A stretch of DNA of 45,936 bases. Source: Chloroflexi bacterium GWB2_54_36 (GTDB lineage Bacteria > Chloroflexota > Anaerolineae > Anaerolineales > Anaerolineaceae). The notes beneath the pieces are model-generated. The model had not been told where the DNA came from. It worked only from the letters and a program-made list of their open reading frames with translations, and did no database searches. The position numbers and the translations under genes are program-made. The stretch lies in contig MGMG01000069.1 in assembly GCA_001796355.1 (NCBI GenBank), forward strand, positions 1 to 45,936, in the 5' to 3' direction. Position 1 is the first letter of the stretch. The number at the start of each line of letters is the position of its first letter. Shown here piece after piece: positions 16,816-24,149 of this stretch.

Positions 16816-17271
16816 ATGGCTGAAGATTCCCGCTCGAATGTCCCCTACGGCGCTTTTACGGTGCTGATCGTCTTCCTGGCTGGTATTCTGGCTCTCATCC
16901 TGCGCAGCCGGCGCTGGCCAACATACGGTGTGCATCTCCCGCCGTCCACGGTGAATGAGGACAAAACTCCGGTTCGCGCCATCCTCTTACCGGAAACTAT
17001 GCCGACTGGCACCTTACCCGCCCCGGATGACCTGACCGTGATCGAGGGTATTGGTCCGAAGATTGCGGCTGTACTCAAGGTTGCCGGTTTCCACCGCCTG
17101 GAACAGTTAGCGAAAGCCACCCCGAACGAACTCAAACGTGTGCTGACATCTGCTGGCAATCGCATTGCCAACCCTGCAACTTGGCCTGAGCAGGCCAAAT
17201 TAGCCGCAGCCGGAAAGTTTGATGACTTGCGAGCCCTGCAGGCGAAACTCAAGGCTGGGCGGGCAGCTTAG
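16816..17271 (+). CDS. Membrane-anchored helix-hairpin-helix protein
   Basis: A 151-residue protein with one N-terminal membrane helix (about residues 12-32), a Pro-rich linker, and a C-terminal helix-hairpin-helix domain with the motif TVIEGIGPKIAAVLKVAG (about 74-91), followed by a second helical pair. This domain, as in DUF4332-like proteins, normally binds DNA or another protein without sequence specificity; the role of the membrane-bound version is unknown. AGGAG eight to twelve bases before the ATG and a TATAAT at 16783-16788 support its own expression. It converges with mtnA, and the two stop codons overlap (tag at 17269 and tta at 17268). Confidence 0.8.
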   Translation: MAEDSRSNVPYGAFTVLIVFLAGILALILRSRRWPTYGVHLPPSTVNEDKTPVRAILLPETMPTGTLPAPDDLTVIEGIGPKIAAVLKVAGFHRLEQLAKATPNELKRVLTSAGNRIANPATWPEQAKLAAAGKFDDLRALQAKLKAGRAA

Positions 17272-18353
17272 CGCACTAAATCCCGTCTCAGGTTTGCGTT
17301 GCGTAAGGCCTGGGCTTTTGCGACCATTTCAGGCAGGGAACGGGCAAAGGGCGGGTAAGCGATTCCCTGTTCGGTGATGATGGCGGAAATGTATTCTGCC
17401 GGGGTGACGTCAAAGGCTGGATTGTAGGCGGGCGCACCTCTGGGGGCGATCCATTCCTCTCCAATCTTCGTGATTTCTTCAGCACTGCGTTCCTCGATGG
17501 GAATAGCGGCGCCGTCCGGCGTATTGAGATCAACAGTCGAGGTTGGACCGACAACATAGAAGGGCACCTGGTGAGCCCTGGCGACAATCGCCAGATTATA
17601 AGTACCAATTTTATTCGCCGTGTCGCCGTTGGCTGCAATCCGGTCACAACCAACCGTCACAGCGTTGACCCCGCAGTGCTTGAGCACATGGCCGGATGCG
17701 CCGTCAGCAATGATCTTGTATGGGATGCCAAGCTGCTCTAGCTCCCAGGCGGTCAGGCGAGCTCCCTGCAAACGGGGGCGGGTTTCATCGACATAAACCA
17801 TTACTTTCTTGCCGTGTTCATGCGCGGCGCGGATGACGCCCAAAGCCGTACCATAATCCACGGTCGCCAGCGCGCCGGTGTTGCAATGGTGTAAAAAAGT
17901 AACGGCTTTCGGCCATAACGGCAAAGCATTCTGTCCGATCTGGATATTATTTCGGACCTCTTCATTCGCGATTGCATGCGCTTCGGACACGACCGCGCGA
18001 CGCACTGCGTCGACATCCGGCAAAGTGGGGGCATGAGCGCTTTTCAAAACTCGCTGAACCGCCCAGGCAAGGTTTACCGCCGTCGGGCGGGCAGCCATTA
18101 ACTGTTTTCCAGCTTGATTCATAGCATCCAGAATTTCATTCAAACCACGGAAGGGTTTACCTGCCTCAAGCGCCAGCCCGTATGCAGCAGCCGCGCCAAT
18201 GGCTGGGGCGCCGCGGATGGTCATCTCCTTAATCGCTGAGACGACCTGGCTCACATCCTGCAGCGTGACATAAACCGTCTCATGGGGTAAAAAGCGCTGA
18301 TCCAAAAGGATCAAGCGGTTATTTTTCCACTCGATTGCATGGTAAGGGGGCAT
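17268..18353 (-). CDS. mtnA: S-methyl-5-thioribose-1-phosphate isomerase
   Basis: Aldose-ketose isomerase of the methionine salvage pathway, turning 5-methylthioribose-1-phosphate into the ribulose form; related to eIF2B alpha. 361 residues. Family landmarks: TIRGAPAIGAAAAYG (about residues 44-58), the catalytic Cys in LHHCNTGALAT, and the catalytic Asp in GCDRIAANGDTANKIGT. RLQGARLTAWEL is also typical. The ATG at 18353 has a GAGG five bases upstream and matches the usual N-terminus; an ATG at 18368 is possible. No other methionine salvage gene is in the window, although PfkB-type kinases act upstream in the pathway elsewhere; no such link is claimed here. Confidence 0.94.
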   Translation of the reverse strand: MPPYHAIEWKNNRLILLDQRFLPHETVYVTLQDVSQVVSAIKEMTIRGAPAIGAAAAYGLALEAGKPFRGLNEILDAMNQAGKQLMAARPTAVNLAWAVQRVLKSAHAPTLPDVDAVRRAVVSEAHAIANEEVRNNIQIGQNALPLWPKAVTFLHHCNTGALATVDYGTALGVIRAAHEHGKKVMVYVDETRPRLQGARLTAWELEQLGIPYKIIADGASGHVLKHCGVNAVTVGCDRIAANGDTANKIGTYNLAIVARAHQVPFYVVGPTSTVDLNTPDGAAIPIEERSAEEITKIGEEWIAPRGAPAYNPAFDVTPAEYISAIITEQGIAYPPFARSLPEMVAKAQALRNANLRRDLVR

Positions 18354-18470
18354 TTTAGCCTCGCGCATTCTCGAAATTTGGTCGGTAATAGCCAGTGTCC
18401 AGGTGAATGGCCTGAAAGTTGCACAATAAAAGCTAGTTTACCAGTTTCATGCATAAAGTGGGAAACCTTC

Positions 18471-20285
18471 ATGGCTGACGCTATCGCCCCTCATCACAAC
18501 GCACAATTCACCTCGAGAGCTCGCGTACGCATTCCGCTACGCGTAAAGATTACAGTACCCTACCTGCTGTTGGCGATCGGCCTGGCGGTAGGGGCTGCTT
18601 ATGTGGTCATGCGGATCGTATTCGATACCACCGATGAACGACTTTCGAACCAGTTGATCGAGACCGAAAAACTAAGTTCCGAGTGGATGGTACGAGAGGA
18701 AAACCGCTTGCTAAAAACTTTGCGGATGCTTTCCTTTACCGAGGGCATGGAAAGCGCGGTAAAAGCCCGCGATTTGCAGCGTTTAGGTGACCTGGCAATT
18801 GGCGTCGCCGCTGCTCAGGGTGAGGAGCAGGTGATTATCCTGGATAAGACTGGGGAGGTGGTTCTTGAACTGCATAAAGAGCGCGGGGTATCTTCAGCCA
18901 ACTATTTAATCGAGAAGGGGAACGGGACTGATTTTGCTGCGCTTCCCTTTGTGAAGCGGGTGCTGGCTGGTGAGCTGGATGAGGTTGGCGATAAATTCAG
19001 TGGTGTAGCCTATCACGACAACGACTACTATTTTTATGTTTCCGGACCGCTGCGGGATTCTCGGCAGCAAATGGTAGGTGTTACGCTGGTGGGTAAATCG
19101 CTGCACAGTATTGTGGCTCAACTGCGTGAGGAAATCCTGGCGCAAGTGACGTTGTATGACACCTCTGGCAAGATCCTGGCGACCACCTTGTCCGCGCCGC
19201 AATCTTTACCGACAGAACTGGCTGAGGAAATCATTGCGGGTAAAGAGACCTCGAGCCTTAAACGCCAGCAGAGTGGACAGCGAACGTTCAACATTCTGGA
19301 TTTGAAATACACCGAACTTGTCGGCGTCTGGCAGATACGCAACAGTAATGTGATTGGCCTGCTTGGCGCATCGATGATCAATAACTACTGGGTAACCACC
19401 AGCACGCTGACCAGAGTGCAAGTAGGAGGTCTGGTCACGCTATTGATTCTCCTGGTTTTTGTGGTCGGAGTGGAAATTGCCGACCGTATCACCTATCCGT
19501 TGAAGAGTCTGGTGGTGGCCTCATCGCAGGTGGCATCGGGTAATTTGAACGTCCGCCTGCCTACGGGCGGGAACGATGAGGTAGCGTATCTGACGGAAAC
19601 GTTCAACATAATGGTGGCCAATCTTAACCAGTCACGGCTCGATCTGATCCGGGCATACGATGAAACCATTACCGGGTGGGCGACCATGCTTGATCAGCGT
19701 GACCATGACACGGAAGGCCACACCCGACGAGTAACTGAATTGACCCTTGAAGTGACTCGTCAATTTAACCTGTCAGAGGAAGAAATAGTGCAGGTGCGGC
19801 GCGGGGCGCTGCTGCATGATATTGGCAAAATGAGCGTCCCAGACCAGATATTAAAGAAACCAGGCAAGCTGACATCCGAAGAGTTGGTAATTATGCGGCA
19901 GCATCCCAAAGTGGCGCATGATGTGTTGTACCCGATCGAATATCTGCGACCTGCACTGGATATCCCCTACTCGCATCATGAGCGCTGGGATGGCAGCGGT
20001 TATCCACGCGGGCTGAAGGAGGAAGAAATTCCGCTGGCGGCGCGCATATTCTCTGTGGTCGATGTGTGGGATGCCATGACCTCAGACAGACCATACCGCC
20101 CCGCCATGGATCCTCAGGAAGTCATTGATTATCTCTTCCAACAGCGTGGAATCATGTTCGACCCGCAGGTCGTTGAGATCTTCTGGGATGTCATTAGCAA
20201 GACCCATCCCGATCTTGCAAGACCCATCTGTCCTCCAGACACGGATAATCTTGAAGGAATCCATGAGCCCTGTTCCAGAGATTGA
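18471..20285 (+). CDS. Membrane sensor HD-GYP phosphodiesterase
   Basis: A 604-residue receptor predicted to degrade cyclic-di-GMP. Layout: short basic N-terminus, membrane helix (about residues 24-46), extracellular double-Cache-like sensor (50-300), second helix (about 318-338), HAMP linker (to about 395), and an HD-GYP domain. HDIGK (H449, D450) and HHERWDGSGYP (GYP at 510-512) are intact, as are the other metal ligands typical of the class, so it should be active. The open frame reaches back to 18339, but the ATG at 18471 gives the correct topology. It overlaps the next gene by 23 bases. The GGDEF protein lies 1.8 kb upstream, an opposing activity. Confidence 0.92.
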   Translation: MADAIAPHHNAQFTSRARVRIPLRVKITVPYLLLAIGLAVGAAYVVMRIVFDTTDERLSNQLIETEKLSSEWMVREENRLLKTLRMLSFTEGMESAVKARDLQRLGDLAIGVAAAQGEEQVIILDKTGEVVLELHKERGVSSANYLIEKGNGTDFAALPFVKRVLAGELDEVGDKFSGVAYHDNDYYFYVSGPLRDSRQQMVGVTLVGKSLHSIVAQLREEILAQVTLYDTSGKILATTLSAPQSLPTELAEEIIAGKETSSLKRQQSGQRTFNILDLKYTELVGVWQIRNSNVIGLLGASMINNYWVTTSTLTRVQVGGLVTLLILLVFVVGVEIADRITYPLKSLVVASSQVASGNLNVRLPTGGNDEVAYLTETFNIMVANLNQSRLDLIRAYDETITGWATMLDQRDHDTEGHTRRVTELTLEVTRQFNLSEEEIVQVRRGALLHDIGKMSVPDQILKKPGKLTSEELVIMRQHPKVAHDVLYPIEYLRPALDIPYSHHERWDGSGYPRGLKEEEIPLAARIFSVVDVWDAMTSDRPYRPAMDPQEVIDYLFQQRGIMFDPQVVEIFWDVISKTHPDLARPICPPDTDNLEGIHEPCSRD

Positions 20286-21405
20286 AGCACCCGATAATGC
20301 ATCCCACCGGGCGCGGCGCTATTTGGGGTTGGTAATCCTTCTCCTTTTTATAACCGCCGTCATCGGGATTCTGATGCTGGCATTTCTGACCATGCCAGGC
20401 AGAGATCATGTATTTTTCGGTGTGCGGGTTTTATCTAAATCTTTAGCAGATTACTCCTTCGATGAATCCCCATTACTGGCACCCATTTTACCTGGAATTT
20501 TAGATGATTTATGGCGGGATAATGGTTTCCTTAATCCGGATCGGGCTTTTGGTAAGACGCCGCTGGCGGTTGGCTTGTTCATCCCTACCCCGCGAGATGT
20601 TCCGGATGTGATCGAAACGGGTTTTGCTGCAACGGCTTTCCCGATCCCCGGTTTGACTCCGGTAGAACCAACGAATTCACACCCCACTCCGACGCAAAGG
20701 GCGACATTGCCGCCTACCGGTCTCCCGACAAACCTGCAACCCACTGCAACGAATAAACCGCCGACATCGCTTGCTCCAACAGCCACAAGCCGAACGCCAA
20801 CAGCAACTGCGCCGACAGTTACGCTGATAACCCCAAATCTAACCACCCAGGCGCCAACCGCTACGCCAAAATTGCCTCAGCCCACGACCCAGGCGCCAAC
20901 CGCTACGCAGAATCCCCATAAGCCACCCGCTGCGCTAAAAACCCCCAAGCCAACGACCCTGGTGCCGACGGATAAGCCGAAAACTCCCAAGCCGACAAAC
21001 CCGGCGCCGACGGCTACACCCGAAACGCCCATGCCAACCACCCTGGCGCCAACACCAACGCCGGAAATGCCCACGCCTACGAACAATGTGCCGACCGAAA
21101 CCCCCAAAAACCCCAAACCAACCAAACCGGGCGTCAATGGGACGACGCCCACCACCGCAGCCTCTACCCCAACGATTGCACCCACGCCCGTGCCTACCGC
21201 GGGCAGCGCAGGACTGACTGGCATCTTCTCGTCATGGGGTACCCCAACCAGGGTTTCGTCTCCCTTCTCGGAGCCCAGTTCCAGACCCGCGCTGGATTTA
21301 CTTATAACCCCCATGCCGCCCCGGCACCTGATTACGCCCCTCTTGTCCGCGATATATCTCCGGGCAGGGTTCGCTGACCAGGTTTGTACAGTCGAGACAT
21401 TTTAA
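20263..21405 (+). CDS. Membrane-anchored Thr/Pro-rich protein (C-terminus possibly frame-damaged)
   Basis: A 380-residue protein: short cytoplasmic N-terminus, one membrane helix (about residues 22-44), a folded-looking outside segment to about residue 140, then a long Thr/Pro/Ala linker with a 14-residue period. Such linkers are flexible, often O-glycosylated, spacers on cell-surface proteins. I do not recognise the folded parts. AAGGA before the ATG at 20263 supports the start, and the 23-base overlap with the HD-GYP gene argues for co-expression. After about 21210 the reading frame gives low-quality sequence, while the neighbouring frame reads more like a protein, so a frameshift near there may have removed a C-terminal domain (or the sequence carries an error). 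Confidence 0.7.
   Translation: MSPVPEIEAPDNASHRARRYLGLVILLLFITAVIGILMLAFLTMPGRDHVFFGVRVLSKSLADYSFDESPLLAPILPGILDDLWRDNGFLNPDRAFGKTPLAVGLFIPTPRDVPDVIETGFAATAFPIPGLTPVEPTNSHPTPTQRATLPPTGLPTNLQPTATNKPPTSLAPTATSRTPTATAPTVTLITPNLTTQAPTATPKLPQPTTQAPTATQNPHKPPAALKTPKPTTLVPTDKPKTPKPTNPAPTATPETPMPTTLAPTPTPEMPTPTNNVPTETPKNPKPTKPGVNGTTPTTAASTPTIAPTPVPTAGSAGLTGIFSSWGTPTRVSSPFSEPSSRPALDLLITPMPPRHLITPLLSAIYLRAGFADQVCTVETF
20842..21120 (+). repeat. Degenerate 42-base tandem repeats
   Basis: About six units of 42 bases (one enlarged to 69) encode a 14-residue motif of the form TTxAPTxTPxxPxP. A 22-base exact copy occurs at 20845-20866 and 20887-20908, showing recent duplication. Length variation between strains is expected. 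Confidence 0.75.
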
Positions 21406-21641
21406 ATCGATTGGATTGTTTGCCTAAAGCACGGCTAATTATTGTAAACGGTCGGGTGGTCTTTGCCTGGGAACCAATTCAGCCTTGCACCGCCCGCCCC
21501 ACTCCGCACCCCGAGGTGTATTCAGCTTCTCAAACGGCTGACATTTCAGCGAGCGGTAGTCCGAGCGGGGTTAATACTCTGCCGATCCCGAACGGTGTCT
21601 GTCCATCTTGCGTGATAAAGCTATTCCCTGCGACTGTATAA
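21210..21641 (+). other. Possible displaced C-terminal coding sequence
   Basis: In the frame one base off the Thr/Pro-rich gene, the sequence from about 21210 reads as plausible protein (WHLLVMGYPNQGF, then RAGFTYNPHAAPAPDYAP) up to a single TGA at 21375, and continues open to 21641 with RLIIVNGRVVFAWEP and two nearby Cys (CPSC). One stop in about 140 codons is fewer than chance would give. This may be the remains of the protein's C-terminal domain after a frameshift and a nonsense change, or one or two sequencing errors. No standalone start with a ribosome binding site is evident. The 306 bases 21406-21711 otherwise contain only the terminator below. Confidence 0.3.
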
Positions 21642-21683
21642 AAAGGCCGGTATCGTGAAAAACAGTTCCAAAACTCCGGGCCT
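21639..21683 (-). terminator. Terminator of the M24-MBL operon
   Basis: Read on the minus strand, AGGCCCGG (21683-21676) pairs with CCGGCCT (21650-21644) with one bulged base, followed directly by T5 (21643-21639). The loop is long (25 bases). Its position 29 bases after the MBL gene fits. Confidence 0.45.
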
Positions 21684-21711
21684 GCAATGGTCATCCACCA
21701 AGAGCCGCTGA

Positions 21712-22347
21712 TTACTGTAAATAAGGGTTATATTCTTTTTCGGCTGCAACGGTCGACTCCGCCCCATGACCGGGTAGCAGGCGAGTCTCCTGTGGCAGCG
21801 AGAAGATCTGGTTGTAAATGCTGCGCAGCAATTGGGTCGAATTTCCTCCCTTTAAATCAGTGCGCCCGACTCCATTCTTGAAAATGAGGTCGCCAACCAG
21901 GACAGCACTGGCCTGAGGCAGGTAAAACACGACATGACCCGGAGAATGACCGGGGGTGTGCCGCACTTCCACCTGCTCCGCGCCAATGGATAGCAGTTGA
22001 CCATGCTCAAAAAAGAAGGTTGGTTCCGGGAGATAAGGCACGACCACGCCAAACTGACTGGCTCCCCCGCCGCTGTGGAACAGATCCAGGTCGAGAGGGT
22101 GCAGGCCGATGGGCAATGGGGGATTTGCCAGACTGGTGAACTCGGCAGCACCAGCGGTATGGTCGAAATGAGCGTGAGTAAGCCATACCTGGGTGATCTT
22201 CCATCCAGCTTTCTGGACAGCTTCGATAACGTGCCGGCTGTCGAAGGTTGGGTCAACCACCACGGCCTGCCCGGAGGTGGGTTCAACGATCACATAGGTG
22301 TTGTTGGCCAGTGGACCAAGCGCGTAGGTATGAATTTCAAGGGCCAT
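21712..22347 (-). CDS. MBL-fold metallo-hydrolase (glyoxalase II-like)
   Basis: A compact 211-residue metallo-beta-lactamase-fold hydrolase. The metal motif THAHFDH (about residues 57-63) is complete, with further ligands in HTPGHSPGH (about 130-138), GDLIF (about 153) and PGHG (about 193). Short single-domain forms like this usually hydrolyse thioesters such as S-lactoylglutathione analogues, but the substrate cannot be read from sequence. It lies 24 bases after the M24 peptidase gene on the same strand and is probably co-transcribed. An upstream ribosome binding site is weak (AGGA in the M24 end region). Confidence 0.88.
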   Translation of the reverse strand: MALEIHTYALGPLANNTYVIVEPTSGQAVVVDPTFDSRHVIEAVQKAGWKITQVWLTHAHFDHTAGAAEFTSLANPPLPIGLHPLDLDLFHSGGGASQFGVVVPYLPEPTFFFEHGQLLSIGAEQVEVRHTPGHSPGHVVFYLPQASAVLVGDLIFKNGVGRTDLKGGNSTQLLRSIYNQIFSLPQETRLLPGHGAESTVAAEKEYNPYLQ

Positions 22348-22371
22348 AAAGGTAATTCCTCGCTGATGATC

Positions 22372-23475
22372 TCACAGGATGGTTAGTTCGCGCGGATAAT
22401 CGGTCAGACTAGCGGCACCGTCAGCGGTGATGACCATATCATCTTCGATGCGCACGCCGCCTTTGCCGGGCAGGTAAATACCCGGTTCCACGGTATAAAC
22501 CATCCCTTCCTGCAAGAGGAGATCGTTTTCTGCAAACATGTACGGCGCTTCGTGGCCTTCCATGCCCAAACCATGGCCGGTACGGTGGGTGAAAAAAGAC
22601 CCGTAATCGCCGCGTTGAATTACGCCACGGGCAGCATGATCGACGTCGCCGGCGCGCAGACCCGAATGCCCGGCCGCTTGCCCGGCGGCATTGGCCTCTT
22701 TGACCAGTTGGTAGATCTGACGCAGTTCGTCAGAAAGGTGGCCAACGCCAAAGGTCCGGGTAATATCGGATGCATAGCCGCGGTAGGAGGCGCCCCAATC
22801 GAAGAGTAATAAATCCCCCATTTCCACCTTGCGGTCGCTCGGGACTGCATGGGGGTTGGCGCTGTTTGGACCGCTGGCGACAATCGGGGCGAAGGGCAAT
22901 TCAGAGTCTGAGCCAGCGCGCAATAGTTGGATCGCCAGCTCCGCAGCCAGTTCGCGTTCGGCCACGCCCGGTTTCGCCATTGGCAGCGTGGCGGTCAGAG
23001 CTTTTTGAGCGATGATAGCTGCTTGCCGCATTGCGGCGATTTCTTCCGCATCTTTTTGGATGCGCAACTGGCTGAAAACGCCTTCTCCAGAGACAAAAGT
23101 CGCATTTGGAGCAGCATTATTCAGGTAAGAGAGTTCCAGAAAGCGCAAACGGGTAGGTTCGACGCCGACGCGTTTTCCATCCAGCTGAAGCGCCATAATA
23201 GCCTGCGTAAACACCTTGCCCCAGGTTTGCGAGTTATCGCCGAACGCAAAGGGGGTCAACGGCAGGCGCGAGGATGCCACTTTAGGCAATTCCAGTTCGG
23301 GCATGACCAGCACCGGGGTAGCCGATGGAGCCAGCAGCAGCACGGTCGGTCGTTCCATCAGGTGAAAATTGAGCCCGGTCAGGTAAAACAGGCTGGGCCC
23401 CGGGTTTATGGCTATCGCATCCAGTCCGGAAGAAGACATCAACTGATACAGGCGTTCAAGGCGGGCAGCGGTCAT
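22372..23475 (-). CDS. M24-family aminopeptidase (Xaa-Pro type)
   Basis: Pita-bread metallopeptidase that removes N-terminal residues preceding proline, 367 residues. A creatinase-type N-terminal domain (about 1-130) is followed by the catalytic domain with metal ligands in LFDWGASYRGYASDITRTF (two Asp), HRTGHGLGMEGHE (His), VEPGIYLPG (Glu) and RIEDDMVI (Glu). The ATG at 23475 has AGGAG nine bases upstream. The open frame continues to 23712, but that part runs through a tRNA gene on the other strand and is not coding. The gene diverges from the tRNA-Ala promoter (86 bases between). Confidence 0.92.
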   Translation of the reverse strand: MTAARLERLYQLMSSSGLDAIAINPGPSLFYLTGLNFHLMERPTVLLLAPSATPVLVMPELELPKVASSRLPLTPFAFGDNSQTWGKVFTQAIMALQLDGKRVGVEPTRLRFLELSYLNNAAPNATFVSGEGVFSQLRIQKDAEEIAAMRQAAIIAQKALTATLPMAKPGVAERELAAELAIQLLRAGSDSELPFAPIVASGPNSANPHAVPSDRKVEMGDLLLFDWGASYRGYASDITRTFGVGHLSDELRQIYQLVKEANAAGQAAGHSGLRAGDVDHAARGVIQRGDYGSFFTHRTGHGLGMEGHEAPYMFAENDLLLQEGMVYTVEPGIYLPGKGGVRIEDDMVITADGAASLTDYPRELTIL

Positions 23476-23560
23476 GGGTGATTCTCCTGCGCGAATTATA
23501 CGCCTAATCTTGGCGTGAAGTGGCTGGCTGGCTGCCGGGCAGCGCTGAATTTGGCAGTCC

Positions 23561-23589
23561 TTGACATGCAATCGGCTTCGAAGTAAAAT
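23561..23589 (+). promoter_or_regulatory. Consensus promoter of the tRNA-Ala pair
   Basis: Perfect TTGACA (23561-23566), a 17-base spacer, and TAAAAT (23584-23589). Transcription should begin near 23596, about 12 bases before the first tRNA. This is the best sigma-70 type promoter in the window. Confidence 0.88.
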
Positions 23590-23607
23590 ACCGTTACCCT
23601 CGAAAAA

Positions 23608-23680
23608 GGGCCTGTAGCGCAGCTGGGAGCGCGCTTCAATCGCACTGAAGAGGTCAGGGGTTCGAATCCCCTCAGGTCCA
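23608..23680 (+). tRNA. tRNA-Ala (anticodon CGC)
   Basis: A 73-base cloverleaf. The 7-bp acceptor stem contains the G3-U70 wobble pair that marks alanine tRNAs, with discriminator A. The anticodon stem CTTCA/TGAAG carries loop ATCGCAC, giving CGC, which reads GCG. The T arm has GGTTCGAATCC. The CCA end is not encoded and must be added by enzyme. Confidence 0.96.
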
Positions 23681-23744
23681 CTGGGGGCAGTCAGCCCCAA
23701 TACACCCCGCAAACAGCGGACTTTACCAATCGAGCGTACAAACT

Positions 23745-23817
23745 GGGCCCATAGCGCAGCTGGGAGCGCGCCTCAATGGCATTGAGGAGGCCGAGGGTTC
23801 GAATCCCTCTGGGTCCA
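23745..23817 (+). tRNA. tRNA-Ala (anticodon GGC)
   Basis: A 73-base cloverleaf 64 bases after the first, also with G3-U70 and discriminator A. The anticodon stem CCTCA/TGAGG carries loop ATGGCAT, giving GGC, which reads GCC and GCU. CCA is not encoded. Its high similarity to the first copy (same D arm) points to origin by duplication and anticodon change. Confidence 0.96.
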
Positions 23818-23820
23818 CTC

Positions 23821-23858
23821 AAAAACGAGCATCGAATTTAGTTCCAGGCTCGTTTTTT
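23821..23858 (+). terminator. Terminator after the tRNA-Ala genes
   Basis: Ten bases AAAAACGAGC (23821-23830) pair with GCTCGTTTTT (23848-23857) around a 17-base loop, ending in T6. It begins four bases after the second tRNA. Confidence 0.8.
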
Positions 23859-23868
23859 GAAAAGCCTT

Positions 23869-24116
23869 AACAGGAGTAGTAGATCATCCGTCAGCGAGCC
23901 GGGAGAGCGAGATGTGAGCCCGACAATGCGCCCGCGGAGCGTGCAGATCGAACTCGCCTGTTTGCCTGAAAATCAGGCAGGCTGTTCTGGTGAAATAACA
24001 GTAGCCAGAATCGGGTGCGCCCGTTATCGCGATCGAGGTGGTTCGGGATTTTCCCGGACAACCAGGGTGGTACCGCGGAGCTCATCCTTCGTCCCTGATC
24101 GGACGAGGGATTTTTT
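23869..24116 (+). promoter_or_regulatory. T-box riboswitch controlling leuS (leucine specifier CTC)
   Basis: Leader RNA that reads tRNA-Leu charging. The base of stem I pairs 23869-23874 with 23957-23962. The specifier loop has the loop-E pair AGTA (23878-23881) and GAA (23950-23952) next to a GATC/GATC helix, with CTC (23953-23955), a leucine codon, directly after GAA. Stem III is the GCCTG/CAGGC hairpin near 23964-23980. The T-box AGGGTGGTACCGCGG (24064-24078) contains TGGT, which pairs with the uncharged tRNA end. A 9-bp stem (24086-24094/24101-24109) plus T6 (24111-24116) is the competing terminator. Uncharged tRNA-Leu should favour read-through into leuS. Confidence 0.95.
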
Positions 24117-24149
24117 GTTAAAGCAAGGCTACCGTTGGAGGACAAGATC

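Noticed and set aside
20836-21130. Possible CRISPR-like array
   Set aside because: The periodic 42-base units are degenerate, contiguous and in coding frame, with no spacers.
20877-21314. Gly/Val-rich minus-strand frame
   Set aside because: It is the complement of the Thr/Pro repeat and only reflects its base pattern.
23476-23712. N-terminal extension of the M24 peptidase
   Set aside because: It would read through the antisense of a tRNA-Ala gene; the ATG at 23475 has a proper ribosome binding site.
23608-23817. tRNA pair as an integration site
   Set aside because: No integrase or partial tRNA duplication follows; the next element is the leuS T-box.
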